The notes beneath the pieces are model-generated. The model was not told the origin of the DNA, searched no databases, and saw only the letters and a list, made by a program, of their open reading frames with translations. This document shows, in pieces, positions 1 through 8,850 of a stretch of 64,000 bases of DNA. Source of the DNA: Streptomyces sp. NBC_00569 (lineage in GTDB: Bacteria > Actinomycetota > Actinomycetes > Streptomycetales > Streptomycetaceae); NCBI RefSeq assembly GCF_036345255.1, contig NZ_CP107783.1, positions 9,789,001-9,853,000 on the forward strand, given 5' to 3'. A program made the translations under genes and the position numbers. Each line of letters begins with the position of its first letter. The stretch's first letter is position 1.

Positions 1-276
1 GACCTGCTCTCGGGTTCGCGCAGGTCCAAGCGCGAGGAGGCCGAGCGCGTCGCGGCCCGCCAGCTCGTGCAGGTCGTCGAGCGGGACTGGACGAACCTGC
101 TGGTGAAGGGCATGTCCCAGGGCGCGTTCCCGCTGCGGGACGCGCAGTTGCTGGGCGCGGGCGTGCTCGGTCTGATCGTCAGCGTGTGGCGCTGGTACCG
201 GCCGTCCGGAGCCACTCCGCTTTCCGAGATCAGCGAGCTGATCGAGGGCGCCTGCGTGCGGATGGTCGCCGCCTGA
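1..276 (+). CDS. TetR-family regulator, C-terminal part (5' end outside window)
   Basis: The frame is open from base 1 and stops at 276, giving about 91 residues. No start is visible, so this is the tail of a gene beginning upstream. The sequence is helical and ends in a pattern (VWRWYRPSGATPLSEISELI, then GACVRMVAA) that is usual for the last helices of TetR ligand-binding domains. The DNA-binding domain is not in the window, so the family call rests on the tail alone. A strong hairpin follows 24 bases after the stop, so the gene ends its own transcript and is not in an operon with the binding protein at 470. Confidence 0.55.
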   Translation, partial: DLLSGSRRSKREEAERVAARQLVQVVERDWTNLLVKGMSQGAFPLRDAQLLGAGVLGLIVSVWRWYRPSGATPLSEISELIEGACVRMVAA

Positions 277-299
277 CGCACTGAGCGTCCCACGATCGT

Positions 300-333
300 G
301 CGGCCCCCTGACGGATGCCCGTCAGGGGGCCGC
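300..333 (+). terminator. Rho-independent-type hairpin
   Basis: Perfect 13-bp inverted repeat (300-312 with 321-333, beginning GCGGCCCCCTGAC) around an 8-nt loop, 24 bases after the TetR stop. There is no T tract, which is common for actinobacterial terminators. Confidence 0.75.
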
Positions 334-469
334 CGTGCTGTCGCGGCCGGTGCCCCGCCGCGAATCCGCGGTGATCGCGTACGTAACCAGCCATTGCCAG
401 CGGTGTTTCCTCAGGATTAAGATCCGACGTGTGAATTGAACTGAACTCAGGTTGATTCCTGGAGGGGTC

Positions 470-1663
470 ATGCGACGCCGCACGACACGCGCGCTCATCG
501 CCGCACTCGCCGCCATGCTCGCCGTGGTGGCCAGCGCCTGCGGCACCAAGAACCCCTCGGCGGTAGGGGACGACAACGTCATCAAGATCGGTGCCTGGTA
601 CCCGCTCACCGGTGCCCTCGCATCCTTCGGCATCCCTGAACGGGCAGGTGCTGACGCGTACTTCAAGTCCGTCAACGCCGCCGGCGGGATCAACGGCCGC
701 AAGATCGACTGGGTCGTCAAGGACAGTGCCTTCGATCCGCAGCAGACCGTGCAGGTGGCCCGCCGCCTCGTGGACCAGGACGGAGTCGTCGCGATCGTCG
801 CGGCCAACGGCACCGCTCAGTCCCAGGCCACGTTCCCCTTCGTCCTGGACCAGAGGAAGGTGCCGGTGCTGAACCCGCTGGGCGGGGACGCGACGTGGTA
901 CCAGCCTGCCAGGGACGGACTGTTCGGTCTGCAGACCCTCTACGAGGACCAGGCGGCCGCGCTCGGGGACTGGGTCGCGCGCGACGGAGCCAAGAAAGTG
1001 CTGGTCGTGCACAGCGACCCGGCCGCCTTCGTGAACGTCGCGAAGGAGATAGGCCCCGCCGCCCACAAGGTCGACCCGTCGGTCCGGGTGAAGCAGCTGA
1101 AGGTCAAGTTCCAGACCTCCGACTACAGCCCGGTCATCAGCAAGGTGAAGGCCGAGAAGCCCGACGCGGTCGTGATGATCCTCGCGTCCGCCGAGGCCGC
1201 CTCGTACCTCAAGGAGGCGAAGTTGCAGGGACTGTCCACTCCCGTGTACGGCTACGCGCCCGTGGCCGCCCAGTCCACGCTCACGCTGGCGGGCAAGGCG
1301 GCCGAAGGGGTCAGGGCGGTGCAGCTGGTCAAGTCGCCGAACGACGACGACCCCGCGGTCGAGGAGTTCCGTGCGGCGATGGCGAAGTACGAGAAGGGGC
1401 AGCCGGCCGACTTCATCACCTTGTGGGGCTGGGAAGCCGCCAAGGCTTTCGTGGAGATCGCCAAGACGATCGATGGTCCGGTCACCTCCAAGGCCCTGAC
1501 CGCCGCGTACGACAAAGCCAAAGCGGTCGACACCGGGGTCGGACCGGTCCTGAACTTCTCCACGGACAACCACCTCGGCACCCGCGACGTACAGAAGGTC
1601 GTCGTCAGGAACGGGCGCTGGGAGTCGCAGGGCGACTTCTTCACCCCGCCGACCCGCGACTGA
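470..1663 (+). CDS. Branched-chain amino acid-type ABC transporter substrate-binding lipoprotein
   Basis: A 397-residue extracytoplasmic solute-binding protein of the LivK/periplasmic-binding type 1 family. The ATG at 470 was chosen because GGAGG sits five bases upstream; a TTG at 452 lies before that site. The N terminus is a lipoprotein signal: RRR, a hydrophobic run, then ASAC with the lipidated Cys at residue 24. The mature part begins with the family's typical IKIGAWYPLTG strand. No permease or ATPase gene is near, so it is an orphan binding protein that may share another transporter or act as a sensor. The SnoaL, EthD, ligase and hydrolase genes that follow on the same strand suggest that it binds the substrate they degrade; that is inference. 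Confidence 0.88.
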   Translation: MRRRTTRALIAALAAMLAVVASACGTKNPSAVGDDNVIKIGAWYPLTGALASFGIPERAGADAYFKSVNAAGGINGRKIDWVVKDSAFDPQQTVQVARRLVDQDGVVAIVAANGTAQSQATFPFVLDQRKVPVLNPLGGDATWYQPARDGLFGLQTLYEDQAAALGDWVARDGAKKVLVVHSDPAAFVNVAKEIGPAAHKVDPSVRVKQLKVKFQTSDYSPVISKVKAEKPDAVVMILASAEAASYLKEAKLQGLSTPVYGYAPVAAQSTLTLAGKAAEGVRAVQLVKSPNDDDPAVEEFRAAMAKYEKGQPADFITLWGWEAAKAFVEIAKTIDGPVTSKALTAAYDKAKAVDTGVGPVLNFSTDNHLGTRDVQKVVVRNGRWESQGDFFTPPTRD

Positions 1664-1740
1664 CATCTGTCCGCGGCCCGCAACGGTCCCGACAGTGACC
1701 GCTAGTGATCAATTTGTGCGAAGAGCGAGAGGACCACCCC

Positions 1741-2106
1741 ATGGCCAGTGTGTTGCGCGCCTATATGGCACGGATGGACAGCGAGCAGCCCGAGACGGCT
1801 CTCGAACTCCTCGCGCCCGACTTCCGTTTCCGTATCGCCCTGCCGAACCGTGAGGAGACCGGCTGGTCCAGGGACGACTTCGCGGCGTACATCTCCGGCC
1901 GCAACGCCGTAGAGCGGACCCACGAGATCCTCCGGCACAGCTCCGACGGCGACCTGGAGACCGTGTACGGAGTGGTCGTCGAGTCCGGCAAGGCCGTCGG
2001 ATCCTTCCTCTCCGCCGCCGTGATCACGCCGGGCGGACAGATGGCGCGCTACCAGTCGTACTTCACCACGACCTACGACCTCATCGAGTTTCCGGAGCAG
2101 TCATGA
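1741..2106 (+). CDS. SnoaL/NTF2-like protein 1
   Basis: A 121-residue protein of the SnoaL-like (NTF2 fold) type: an N-terminal helix (VLRAYMARMDSEQPETALEL) followed by strands with FRF and a C-terminal sheet ending SYFTTTYDLIEF. Such proteins can be small isomerases, hydratases or binding proteins; no catalytic residue can be assigned here. The ATG at 1741 follows a GAGAGG site; a GTG at 1705 in the same frame has no ribosome site. It overlaps the next gene by ATGA (2103-2106), so the two SnoaL genes are translationally coupled and may form a heteromer. Confidence 0.7.
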   Translation: MASVLRAYMARMDSEQPETALELLAPDFRFRIALPNREETGWSRDDFAAYISGRNAVERTHEILRHSSDGDLETVYGVVVESGKAVGSFLSAAVITPGGQMARYQSYFTTTYDLIEFPEQS

Positions 2107-2495
2107 GCGATACCACCATGTCCACCGACACAACCCCCGCGCCTTTCCTCACCGCCTGGTTCGAGATCCTCGACACCGATGAGCCGAACCGAATTCTCGA
2201 CCTGATCAGCGACGACTTCACGCTCTCCATCTTGTTCTCCACCGGTGACGGGAACGCGACCGACTTCGCGGGCGACCGGGCCGCTCTGGTCGGCTATCTC
2301 GAACAGCGCGAGCGCGGCACGCGCACCCACCACCGGCTGTCCGCGACCACTCTGGGCCAGGAGGAGCTGTTCCTCGGCGAGGTGCGGCGCGCGGGCGTGC
2401 CCGAGGCGACCTTCGTCGCCGCAGGGCGGGTGGACGACGGCGGCCGGCTGCAGCGGCTGCTGATCGGGCGGTCGTCCGAGATCCGCTTCGCCTGA
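2103..2495 (+). CDS. SnoaL/NTF2-like protein 2
   Basis: A 130-residue protein similar in layout to the gene before it (FLTAWFEILDTDEPNRILDL, a DDFTLSILFS strand, then a sheet region), again of the SnoaL-like NTF2 fold. It starts inside the stop of the first SnoaL gene (ATGA). The pair differ enough in sequence that they look like old paralogues and not a recent duplication. Function unknown; the context is acyl-CoA-linked catabolism. Confidence 0.65.
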   Translation: MSDTTMSTDTTPAPFLTAWFEILDTDEPNRILDLISDDFTLSILFSTGDGNATDFAGDRAALVGYLEQRERGTRTHHRLSATTLGQEELFLGEVRRAGVPEATFVAAGRVDDGGRLQRLLIGRSSEIRFA

Positions 2496-2566
2496 CTCCA
2501 GCCAGTCAGGACTACGTACGGGAACACCTACGGGACCGCGTCAGGGACCACATTCGGAGGCAACTC

Positions 2567-2887
2567 ATGTACAACCTCGTTCTGTTGGCCGCCCGCCCGC
2601 CGGAGTGGACGCACGAGCGGTTCATCGACTGGTGGCGCGGCGACCACGCGGAGCTGACCTACCGGCTGCCCGGTCTTCGCGCATGGCGGCACACCGAGAT
2701 CGACCAGGCTCTGGAGCCGCGCTCCGAGGGCTGGGACGGGATCTCCGTGCTCAGCTTCGATTCCCCGGAAGCTCTGAAGAAGGCGCTCGCGAGCCCGGAG
2801 TGGGCGGACGCGGTGGCCCAGGTGGGTGACATGAAGGGCCGCCGGATCGCGGTGATGGGCGGCGAGGCGGAGATGTTCACCGCCTGA
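2567..2887 (+). CDS. EthD-domain protein
   Basis: A 106-residue dimeric alpha/beta-barrel protein of the EthD family, recognised from the opening MYNLVLLAARPP, the FIDWWRGDHAEL motif and the closing MGGEAEMFTA. EthD proteins occur in ether, polycyclic and polyketide-like degradation clusters, where some act as small decarboxylases, cyclases or ring-opening helpers. The ATG is preceded by CGGAGG at good spacing. It lies between the SnoaL genes and an acyl-CoA ligase on the same strand, so it is probably co-transcribed with them. Confidence 0.78.
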   Translation: MYNLVLLAARPPEWTHERFIDWWRGDHAELTYRLPGLRAWRHTEIDQALEPRSEGWDGISVLSFDSPEALKKALASPEWADAVAQVGDMKGRRIAVMGGEAEMFTA

Positions 2888-2997
2888 GGTCACCACAGTT
2901 CCAGCACGACTGTTTCCACAACGTCCAGTACATCCAGCACGGCATGCACAGAGCAGGGTTCATCGCGGAGTTCGGCACAGCGTAGCGAGGAAGCGGG

Positions 2998-4524
2998 ATG
3001 CGACAGGTAGTGCAGGAGTTCCAACGACGGGCCGAGCAAGCGGACTTCGTCGCTGTCATCGACGACTCGGGCAGCCACACGGCGCGCGAGCTGCTCGCCC
3101 AGGCGGGCCGGCTCGCGTCGGCGATGTCTGCCGGCGCGGGCGACGAGTGCGGCGGGACCGTCATGCTCCAGGCCGACAACTCATGGCGGACCGTCGCGGG
3201 CGCGCTGGCCGTGGGCCTCGGCGGCGGGGTTCTGGCGGTGGTGAACCGGCACACCACACGTGCCGAGTTCGCGGCCGCCTTCGAGGACATCCGCCCCGAC
3301 GCCGTGGTCGCCGAGCCCTCGGCGATGGCCGAATGGGGGGTGTCCGAGCTGTTGAAGGGCGAGGCCGGGACCGCCTTCACCTCGGACCCGGTGCTCGACG
3401 GCTGGACCTGTCACGCCGTGCCCGGGCAGCGGGAGGTGGGCCGCTGGTCGGGCGGCGTCCTCATCGGGCTGACCTCCGGCTCGACCGGGCGCCCCAAAGG
3501 CGTCGTCCAGTCCGAGGGGGCCCTGCGCTACGCGGGCACGAGCACCATCGAGATCAACGGCCTGACGCGCGGCGACGCGGTGGCCGCGATCGTCCCGCTG
3601 TCGTCGACGGCCGCGTACTGCTTCGGCGTCTATCTCGCACTTCTCCTGGGAGGTCCGCTCGTCCTGATGACGAAGTGGGACCGGGCCGTCGCGCTGCGGC
3701 GGATGGCCGAGGCACAGGTCCGCTGGACCATGTGCGTGCCGACCATGGCCCTGCAGATGGGGGCCGAGGCGGCCGGCTCCGGCATTCTCGGGGGAGTCCG
3801 CGCGATCACCGTGGGGGGCGGCCCGATGGACCGTGGCGCCCTCGCGCGCGCCGAACAGTCCCTGGGTACGAAGATCCTGCGCGTCTTCGGCATGTCCGAG
3901 TGCCTCGGCCACACCTCACCCCGCCCCGACGAACCCGAGGAGATCCGGCTCGGCAGGGACGGCTGCCCCTTTCCCGGCACGGACCTGCGCGCCGTCACCC
4001 CCGAGGGCGACCCGGCCGGACCGGGGGTGTCGGGCCGGGCGCAGGTGCGCGGCCCCTCCCTCTTCGTCGGCTACGCACGCGACGGCAAGGTCGAGGCGCC
4101 GGCACTGACCGAGGACGGCTACTTCCCCACCGGCGACCTGCTGATGACCCATGACGACGGGACCGTCACCATCATGGGCCGCGAGAAGGACATCATCATC
4201 CGCGGCGGCCGGAACATCGACATCACCGAGATCGAGCGAGCCGTCGCCAGCTATCCACGGGTCGCACGGGCCTGCGTCGCGGCCGTCCCGGACGAGGTGC
4301 TCGGCGAACGCATCGCGCTGCTCGTCGTCACCGAGGACGGCGGCGACATCGACCTGGCGGAGGTGACAGGCCACCTCGACAGCGTCGGCCTGTCCCGGAC
4401 CAAGTGGCCCGAGTTCGTCTACGGGATCGAGGAGCTGCCGCAGACCAAGGTCGGCAAGCTCGACCGGTCCGGGGCCCGCGAACTGGCCCACCGGCTGCGC
4501 ACGCAGACTCCCGGCCCGGCCTGA
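2998..4524 (+). CDS. Acyl-CoA synthetase (AMP-dependent ligase, ANL family)
   Basis: A 508-residue adenylate-forming enzyme that activates a carboxylic acid with ATP and transfers it to CoA. Visible motifs: the phosphate loop LTSGSTGRPKGVV at residues 158-170, the acyl-adenylate motif FGMSEC near 297, the hinge region TGDL followed by MGREKDIIIRGGRNI, and the C-terminal catalytic Lys in PQTKVGKLDR. All key residues are present and length is normal. The start ATG has GAGGAAGCGG just upstream. It is probably the entry step of the 0.5-8.7 kb catabolic set, which also has an acyl-CoA dehydrogenase at 7501. The acid substrate is not readable from sequence. Confidence 0.88.
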   Translation: MRQVVQEFQRRAEQADFVAVIDDSGSHTARELLAQAGRLASAMSAGAGDECGGTVMLQADNSWRTVAGALAVGLGGGVLAVVNRHTTRAEFAAAFEDIRPDAVVAEPSAMAEWGVSELLKGEAGTAFTSDPVLDGWTCHAVPGQREVGRWSGGVLIGLTSGSTGRPKGVVQSEGALRYAGTSTIEINGLTRGDAVAAIVPLSSTAAYCFGVYLALLLGGPLVLMTKWDRAVALRRMAEAQVRWTMCVPTMALQMGAEAAGSGILGGVRAITVGGGPMDRGALARAEQSLGTKILRVFGMSECLGHTSPRPDEPEEIRLGRDGCPFPGTDLRAVTPEGDPAGPGVSGRAQVRGPSLFVGYARDGKVEAPALTEDGYFPTGDLLMTHDDGTVTIMGREKDIIIRGGRNIDITEIERAVASYPRVARACVAAVPDEVLGERIALLVVTEDGGDIDLAEVTGHLDSVGLSRTKWPEFVYGIEELPQTKVGKLDRSGARELAHRLRTQTPGPA

Positions 4525-4580
4525 TCCACGAGCCCGGGCCGACACACAGACACACCAGCACCAGCCAGCAAGGGAGAATC

Positions 4581-5621
4581 ATGACCACGCGGTTCGACCA
4601 GGGCCCATGGGCCGCAGCCGGAATCCAGACCGTGCAGCCCGGGGTACACCGCGTTCCCCTGCCGCTGCCGAACGACGGACTGCACGCCGTCAACGTCTAT
4701 CTGCTGGAGAACCTGGCGGAAGACGACGGCATCGTCATGATCGACGGCGGCTGGGCGATCCCCGAGGCGCGCAAGGCACTTGAGGAGGCCCTCGCCGCCA
4801 TCGGCCGCGATCTCGGCGACATCAGCCACATCCTGGTCACACACATCCATCGCGACCACTACACGAACGCCGTCGAGCTGCGCCGACTCCTTGGCTCGCG
4901 TGTGTACCTGGGCGCGGGTGAGCGCCCGGGTCTGGAGATGCTGGACCGGCTGCGCAGCGACGAACCCGCGGGCTCGCTGGAGACGTTGCGCAGGGCGGGC
5001 GCCGGCGACCTGGCCGACCGCGTCCAGGCGATGCACCACGGCGGCTACGACCCGAGCGTGTGGGAGGCCCCCGACCGCTGGCTCGGCGCGGAGACCCTGA
5101 GCTTCGGCGACCGTGCACTACGCGTCGTACCAACTCCTGGACACACCAGAGGACATGTGGTCTTCCTGGACGAAGAGCGCGGACTGATGTTCTCCGGGGA
5201 CCACGTCCTGCCGCACATCACGCCGTCCATCGGCTTCGAACTGGCCGAGCCCGGGGGCAAGCCGCTCGCCGACTACCTGGACTCCCTGCACCTGATGACC
5301 CAGTACGCGGACGCGCGCCTGCTGCCCGCGCACGGACCGGTCACCGACAGCGCCCACACCCGCGTCGCCGAGCTGCTCACGCACCACGACGACCGGCTGG
5401 CGAAGAGCCTGGCGGCGCTGGGTGACGGCACACTCGATGCCCATGCGGTGGCACGCGCACTGGGCTGGACGCGCCGCGAGGTGCCCTTCGGTGAGCTCAG
5501 CGAGTTCAACCAGATGCTCGCGGTCAACGAGACGGCGGCGCACCTGGACGTGCTCGTGCTGCGGGGCCGGTGCACGGTGGCGTTCCGGGACGGGGTGAAC
5601 CGGTACACGCGCGTGCGGTGA
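4581..5621 (+). CDS. Metallo-beta-lactamase-fold hydrolase
   Basis: A 346-residue zinc hydrolase. The signature HIHRDH is at residues 88-93 (metal ligands and catalytic Asp), with later metal residues in PGHTRGHVVF, FSGDHVLP and LPAHGP. The ATG at 4581 follows AAGGGAG; upstream in-frame starts lie inside the ligase. About 100 residues after the core (HHDDRLAKSL to GWTRREVPFG) match the helical tail found in glyoxalase II-like MBL proteins that act on thioesters. Directly behind an acyl-CoA ligase, a role in hydrolysing a CoA thioester or a lactone is plausible but unproven. Confidence 0.82.
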   Translation: MTTRFDQGPWAAAGIQTVQPGVHRVPLPLPNDGLHAVNVYLLENLAEDDGIVMIDGGWAIPEARKALEEALAAIGRDLGDISHILVTHIHRDHYTNAVELRRLLGSRVYLGAGERPGLEMLDRLRSDEPAGSLETLRRAGAGDLADRVQAMHHGGYDPSVWEAPDRWLGAETLSFGDRALRVVPTPGHTRGHVVFLDEERGLMFSGDHVLPHITPSIGFELAEPGGKPLADYLDSLHLMTQYADARLLPAHGPVTDSAHTRVAELLTHHDDRLAKSLAALGDGTLDAHAVARALGWTRREVPFGELSEFNQMLAVNETAAHLDVLVLRGRCTVAFRDGVNRYTRVR

Positions 5622-5635
5622 CGGCGCACGCACGG

Positions 5636-5673
5636 GCGAAGAGGGGAGCGGCGGTTGCCGTTCCCCTCTTCGC
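5636..5673. terminator. Bidirectional terminator between convergent genes
   Basis: A 16-bp stem (5636-5651 with 5658-5673, beginning GCGAAGAGGGGA) with one G-T wobble and a 6-nt loop. It fills the gap between the + strand hydrolase stop at 5621 and the - strand SDR stop at 5676, so it can serve both transcripts. Confidence 0.75.
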
Positions 5674-5675
5674 TG

Positions 5676-6434
5676 TCAGCGCGCCGTCCAGCCGCCGTCC
5701 ACGTACAGCTCGGAGCCGGTGACGAAGCTTGCGTCCTCCGAGGCCAGGAACGCGACCGCCCCCGCGACCTCGTGGGGGCTGCCGAGGCGGGCCATGGGCG
5801 TGCCCTCGACCATCGCGGTGTGCCGGGGCGTGCCCAGCCACAGTTCGCGGGACAGGGGCGTTTCGATGAAGCCGGGGTGGATCGAGTTGACGCGGACGCC
5901 GCGCGTGGCCCAGTGCAGGGCCGCGTTCTTGGTCATCAGCCGGACCGCGCCCTTGGCCGCGTGGTACGAGAACTGGCTGCCGAAGCCGCCGACCGTGCCG
6001 AAGATCGATGCGACGTTGACGATCGAGCCGCCACCGGAGCGCTCGATCGCCGGTCCGCCGTGCTTCATGCCGAGCCAGACTCCGCCCTGCGTCACCGCGA
6101 TGACCTTGTCCCAGGACTCCTGCGTCTCCGTCTCCACGGTCCGCATCTCCGCTATGCCCGCGTTGTTGACGAGTACCGTCAGGCCGCCCAGTTCGGCGAC
6201 CACCCGCTCGACCGCGTCGCGCCACGCGGCCTCATCGCTGACGTCCAGGGCGAGGCCGAGCGCTCGCGCCCCGCCGGCCGTCAGCTCCTTCGCCATCTCT
6301 TCGCAGCGGCCGGCGTCGACGTCGGTCACCACGACCGCGGCGCCCTCCGCCGCCAGCCGCCGCGACACGGCGTCTCCGATGCCGCCGGTGGCTCCGGTGA
6401 CGAGGGCGATCTGTCCGGACAGTCGGTCTCGCAC
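5676..6434 (-). CDS. SDR-family NAD(P)-dependent oxidoreductase
   Basis: A 252-residue classical short-chain dehydrogenase. Nucleotide-binding TGATGGIG is near residues 13-20, the structural NNAG is present, and the catalytic Ser (NVASIFG) and YHAAK motif are intact; the C terminus SELYVDGGWTAR is typical. The GTG at 6434 was chosen because AAGGAG lies five bases upstream; an alternative GTG at 6479 would give a 4-bp overlap with the phosphotransferase stop and 15 extra residues. It is the last gene of a - strand operon with the phosphotransferase-like protein and acyl-CoA dehydrogenase, so a beta-oxidation-like hydroxyacyl-CoA oxidation is likely. Confidence 0.85.
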   Translation of the reverse strand: MRDRLSGQIALVTGATGGIGDAVSRRLAAEGAAVVVTDVDAGRCEEMAKELTAGGARALGLALDVSDEAAWRDAVERVVAELGGLTVLVNNAGIAEMRTVETETQESWDKVIAVTQGGVWLGMKHGGPAIERSGGGSIVNVASIFGTVGGFGSQFSYHAAKGAVRLMTKNAALHWATRGVRVNSIHPGFIETPLSRELWLGTPRHTAMVEGTPMARLGSPHEVAGAVAFLASEDASFVTGSELYVDGGWTAR

Positions 6435-6475
6435 GGTGTCTCCTTCGGTTCTTTCGTACGACGGTGTGGTCGCGG

Positions 6476-7504
6476 TCACGACAGCAGCTCCAGACCTGAG
6501 TTCAGCAGCGCGGGCACCGCGGACCCCACGCGCTCAAAACCGGTGCCGACGGTCTGCCCCGCCGCGTAGCGGGCGTGGATGCCCTCCGCGATGACGGCGA
6601 GCTTGAAGCAGGCCAACGCCTGGTAGCAGTGCAGAGATTGAATGTCACGGCCGGACTGGGCGGCATAGCGCTCGGCCAGCTCCTGCCCGGAGGGGAATCC
6701 TGAGTTGGCCGTCGGGACGTGGCGTGCCCCCAGGACCGGTTCGCAGGTCGCGTCCCAGTACATGAGGAGCATTCCGAGGTCGGCGAGCGGATCGCCGAGC
6801 GTGGCCATCTCCCAGTCGACGATGGCGGCGATCCGGCCGAAGTCGCCCGGGGCCAGGATGGTGTTGTCGAGGCGGTAGTCGCCGTGCACGATCGTCGGGG
6901 CGCCGCTCGCGGGTAGCGCGCGGGCGAGTCTGCGGTGCAGCTCGTCGACGTCGGGCAGCGTCCGGGTGGCGACCTTGTCCCACTGGCCGCGCCACCGGCG
7001 CACTTGGCGCTCCAGGTAGCCGTCGGGGCGGCCGAAGTCGCCGAGTCCGACAGCGGCGGCGTCGACCGAGTGCAGTGCCACCAGCGCGTCCACGAGCGCC
7101 TCGGCGGCGCTTCGCGCGTCGGCGGGCGGAAGCTCGGTGGCCCGGTCGCCGTCGCGCAGCACCGTGCCCTCCACGAAGTCGACGACGCAGAACGGCGCGC
7201 CGATCACCTCCGCGTCCGTGCACGACAGCACGGCCCCGGCGACCGGCACCCCGCTGTCGCCGAGCGCGGCGACGACGCGGTACTCACGGTCCATGTCGTG
7301 CGCGGTCGGCGTCAGCACGCCCAGCGGCGGCCGGCGCAGCACCCACCGGTGTGTCCCGTCAGCGACGTCGTACGTGAGGTTGGAGCGCCCGCCCTGCAGC
7401 AGTGCGATCCGCAACTGGCCCGTGAAATCAGGTACATGGTGCTCGAAGTAGCGTCGCAGGGCGGGCACGTCGACGCCGACCACGGCCTCCTGGGAGGTGG
7501 TCAC
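6476..7504 (-). CDS. Phosphotransferase (APH/ACAD10-like) family protein
   Basis: A 342-residue protein with the aminoglycoside-phosphotransferase kinase fold: LLQGGRSNLTYDV near the N terminus, the catalytic loop VHGDYRLDN, and the metal-binding VDWEMATLGDPLADLG. This subgroup is regularly found beside or fused to acyl-CoA dehydrogenases, as in mammalian ACAD10/ACAD11, where kinase action on 4-hydroxyacyl-CoA feeds the dehydrogenase. That is exactly the layout here: its GTG start overlaps the dehydrogenase stop by GTGA (7501-7504). An antibiotic-resistance role is unlikely. Inference: a hydroxyacyl-CoA kinase of this catabolic operon. Confidence 0.82.
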   Translation of the reverse strand: MTTSQEAVVGVDVPALRRYFEHHVPDFTGQLRIALLQGGRSNLTYDVADGTHRWVLRRPPLGVLTPTAHDMDREYRVVAALGDSGVPVAGAVLSCTDAEVIGAPFCVVDFVEGTVLRDGDRATELPPADARSAAEALVDALVALHSVDAAAVGLGDFGRPDGYLERQVRRWRGQWDKVATRTLPDVDELHRRLARALPASGAPTIVHGDYRLDNTILAPGDFGRIAAIVDWEMATLGDPLADLGMLLMYWDATCEPVLGARHVPTANSGFPSGQELAERYAAQSGRDIQSLHCYQALACFKLAVIAEGIHARYAAGQTVGTGFERVGSAVPALLNSGLELLS

Positions 7505-8703
7505 CGCGCGGCCCTCCGTTCCTGTGCCGTCCGCACCGCGCGCTTGGCGATCGCCCAGCGGTGGGTCTCGGACGGTCCGTCGTAGATGCGGAACGGACGC
7601 ACCTCCCGGTACAGCCGCGACAGCGGGGCGTCCCCCGAGATGCCGAGCGCGCCGCACACCTGCACCGCGCGGTCGACGACCCGGTTCACGGCCTCGGAGA
7701 CGTATGTCTTCGCGATGGAGGTGTGCTGGGCGGCCGAGCGGCCCTGGTCCAGCTCCCAGCAGGCCCGCCACAGGACCGCGCGGCTGGTCTCGATGTCGAT
7801 CTCGGAGTCGGCCAACAGCTGTTGCACCATGCCCAGTTCGGCCAGCGGCATACCGAAGGCCGAGCGCTCCGCCGCGCGCTCCAGGGCGATGTCCTGCGCC
7901 CGGCGTGCCACCCCGAGCCAGCGCATGCAGTGCGTCATCCGGGCGGGGCCCAGCCGCACCTGCGCGTACCTGAAGCCTTCGTTCACCTCGCCGAGGACGG
8001 CGTCGTCGCCCACTTCGCAGCGATCGAACACGACTTCGCTGTGTCCGCCGAACAGCCCCTGGTCGAGGGTGTCGATGTTCCGGACGATCTTCATGCCAGG
8101 GTTGTCGGCGTCGACGAGGAGCATCGTCGCGCCGCCCGCGTCGCCGGGGCCGCCGCTGGTGCGGGCCATGCAGATGGCGAAGTCGGCGCCGTCCGCGCCG
8201 CTGATGAACCACTTGCGGCCGTCGATCCGCCAGCCGCCGTCGACTCTCGTCGCGGTCGTGGCGAGCGCACGCGGGTCGGAACCCGCGCCCGGCGAGGGTT
8301 CGGTCATCGCGAAGCAGGACCGCATCTCACCGGCGGCCAAACCTCGCAGATACCGCTGTTTCTGTTCCCCGGTGGCGATCACTTCGAGCAGATGCATGTT
8401 GCCCTCGTCGGGCGCGGCGCAGTTGAGTGCGAGCGGCCCCAGCAGCGAGTGCCCCGCCGCCTCGAACACCACGGCCTGCCCACACAGGTCGAGCCCGAGC
8501 CCGCCCCACTCGGCGCCCACGTGCGGGGCGAACACCCCTGCTGCACGGGCGGCCTCCTGCAATCGGCGGCGCAGTGGTTCCGGCCCCGTATGGACGTTCC
8601 CGTCGCACGCCTGTTCCTCAGGTATCACCACATCTCGTACGAAGTCGGTGGTGCGCCGCGCGATGTCGGCGACCCTGTCGTCGATCTCGAACCCGATGGT
8701 CAT
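7501..8703 (-). CDS. Acyl-CoA dehydrogenase
   Basis: A 400-residue FAD enzyme of the acyl-CoA dehydrogenase superfamily, full length. The FAD/substrate motif CFAMTEPSPGAGSDP is at 130-144; the middle domain has DGRKWFISGA, and the C-terminal helical domain includes QVCGALGISGDAPLSRLYR and ends with the family's SETHRWAIAKR motif. It is first in a three-gene - strand operon (dehydrogenase, phosphotransferase-like, SDR) and diverges from a TetR gene across a perfect operator palindrome 18 bases upstream, so it is probably the main target of that repressor. Confidence 0.9.
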   Translation of the reverse strand: MTIGFEIDDRVADIARRTTDFVRDVVIPEEQACDGNVHTGPEPLRRRLQEAARAAGVFAPHVGAEWGGLGLDLCGQAVVFEAAGHSLLGPLALNCAAPDEGNMHLLEVIATGEQKQRYLRGLAAGEMRSCFAMTEPSPGAGSDPRALATTATRVDGGWRIDGRKWFISGADGADFAICMARTSGGPGDAGGATMLLVDADNPGMKIVRNIDTLDQGLFGGHSEVVFDRCEVGDDAVLGEVNEGFRYAQVRLGPARMTHCMRWLGVARRAQDIALERAAERSAFGMPLAELGMVQQLLADSEIDIETSRAVLWRACWELDQGRSAAQHTSIAKTYVSEAVNRVVDRAVQVCGALGISGDAPLSRLYREVRPFRIYDGPSETHRWAIAKRAVRTAQERRAAR

Positions 8704-8720
8704 GCTTCACCTCTGATCCT

Positions 8721-8838
8721 GGCTAATGACCATTAGCCATGAGAGGCGTGTTGGAAGTCCTATGTCAAGAGGGTTGGCGAATGCCACCGCTATAGTGTGG
8801 TGACTTGAGGTCGGAAGCTCGGCTAATGATGGATAGCT
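8721..8838. promoter_or_regulatory. TetR-type operators in divergent promoter
   Basis: A perfect 18-bp palindrome, GGCTAATG-AC-CATTAGCC, lies at 8721-8738, 18 bases before the acyl-CoA dehydrogenase start. The same left half (GGCTAATG) recurs at 8821-8828 followed by a degraded right half, 23 bases before the TetR start at 8851. The positions fit a local TetR repressor controlling both directions. Binding is inferred. Confidence 0.65.
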
Positions 8839-8850
8839 TCGGGGGTTCGC

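Noticed and set aside
230..1666. 478-codon - strand frame over the binding protein
   Set aside because: Shadow frame; the + strand has a clear lipoprotein signal and ribosome site.
6476..7504. Aminoglycoside resistance gene
   Set aside because: The APH fold here belongs to the ACAD-linked subgroup and overlaps an acyl-CoA dehydrogenase.
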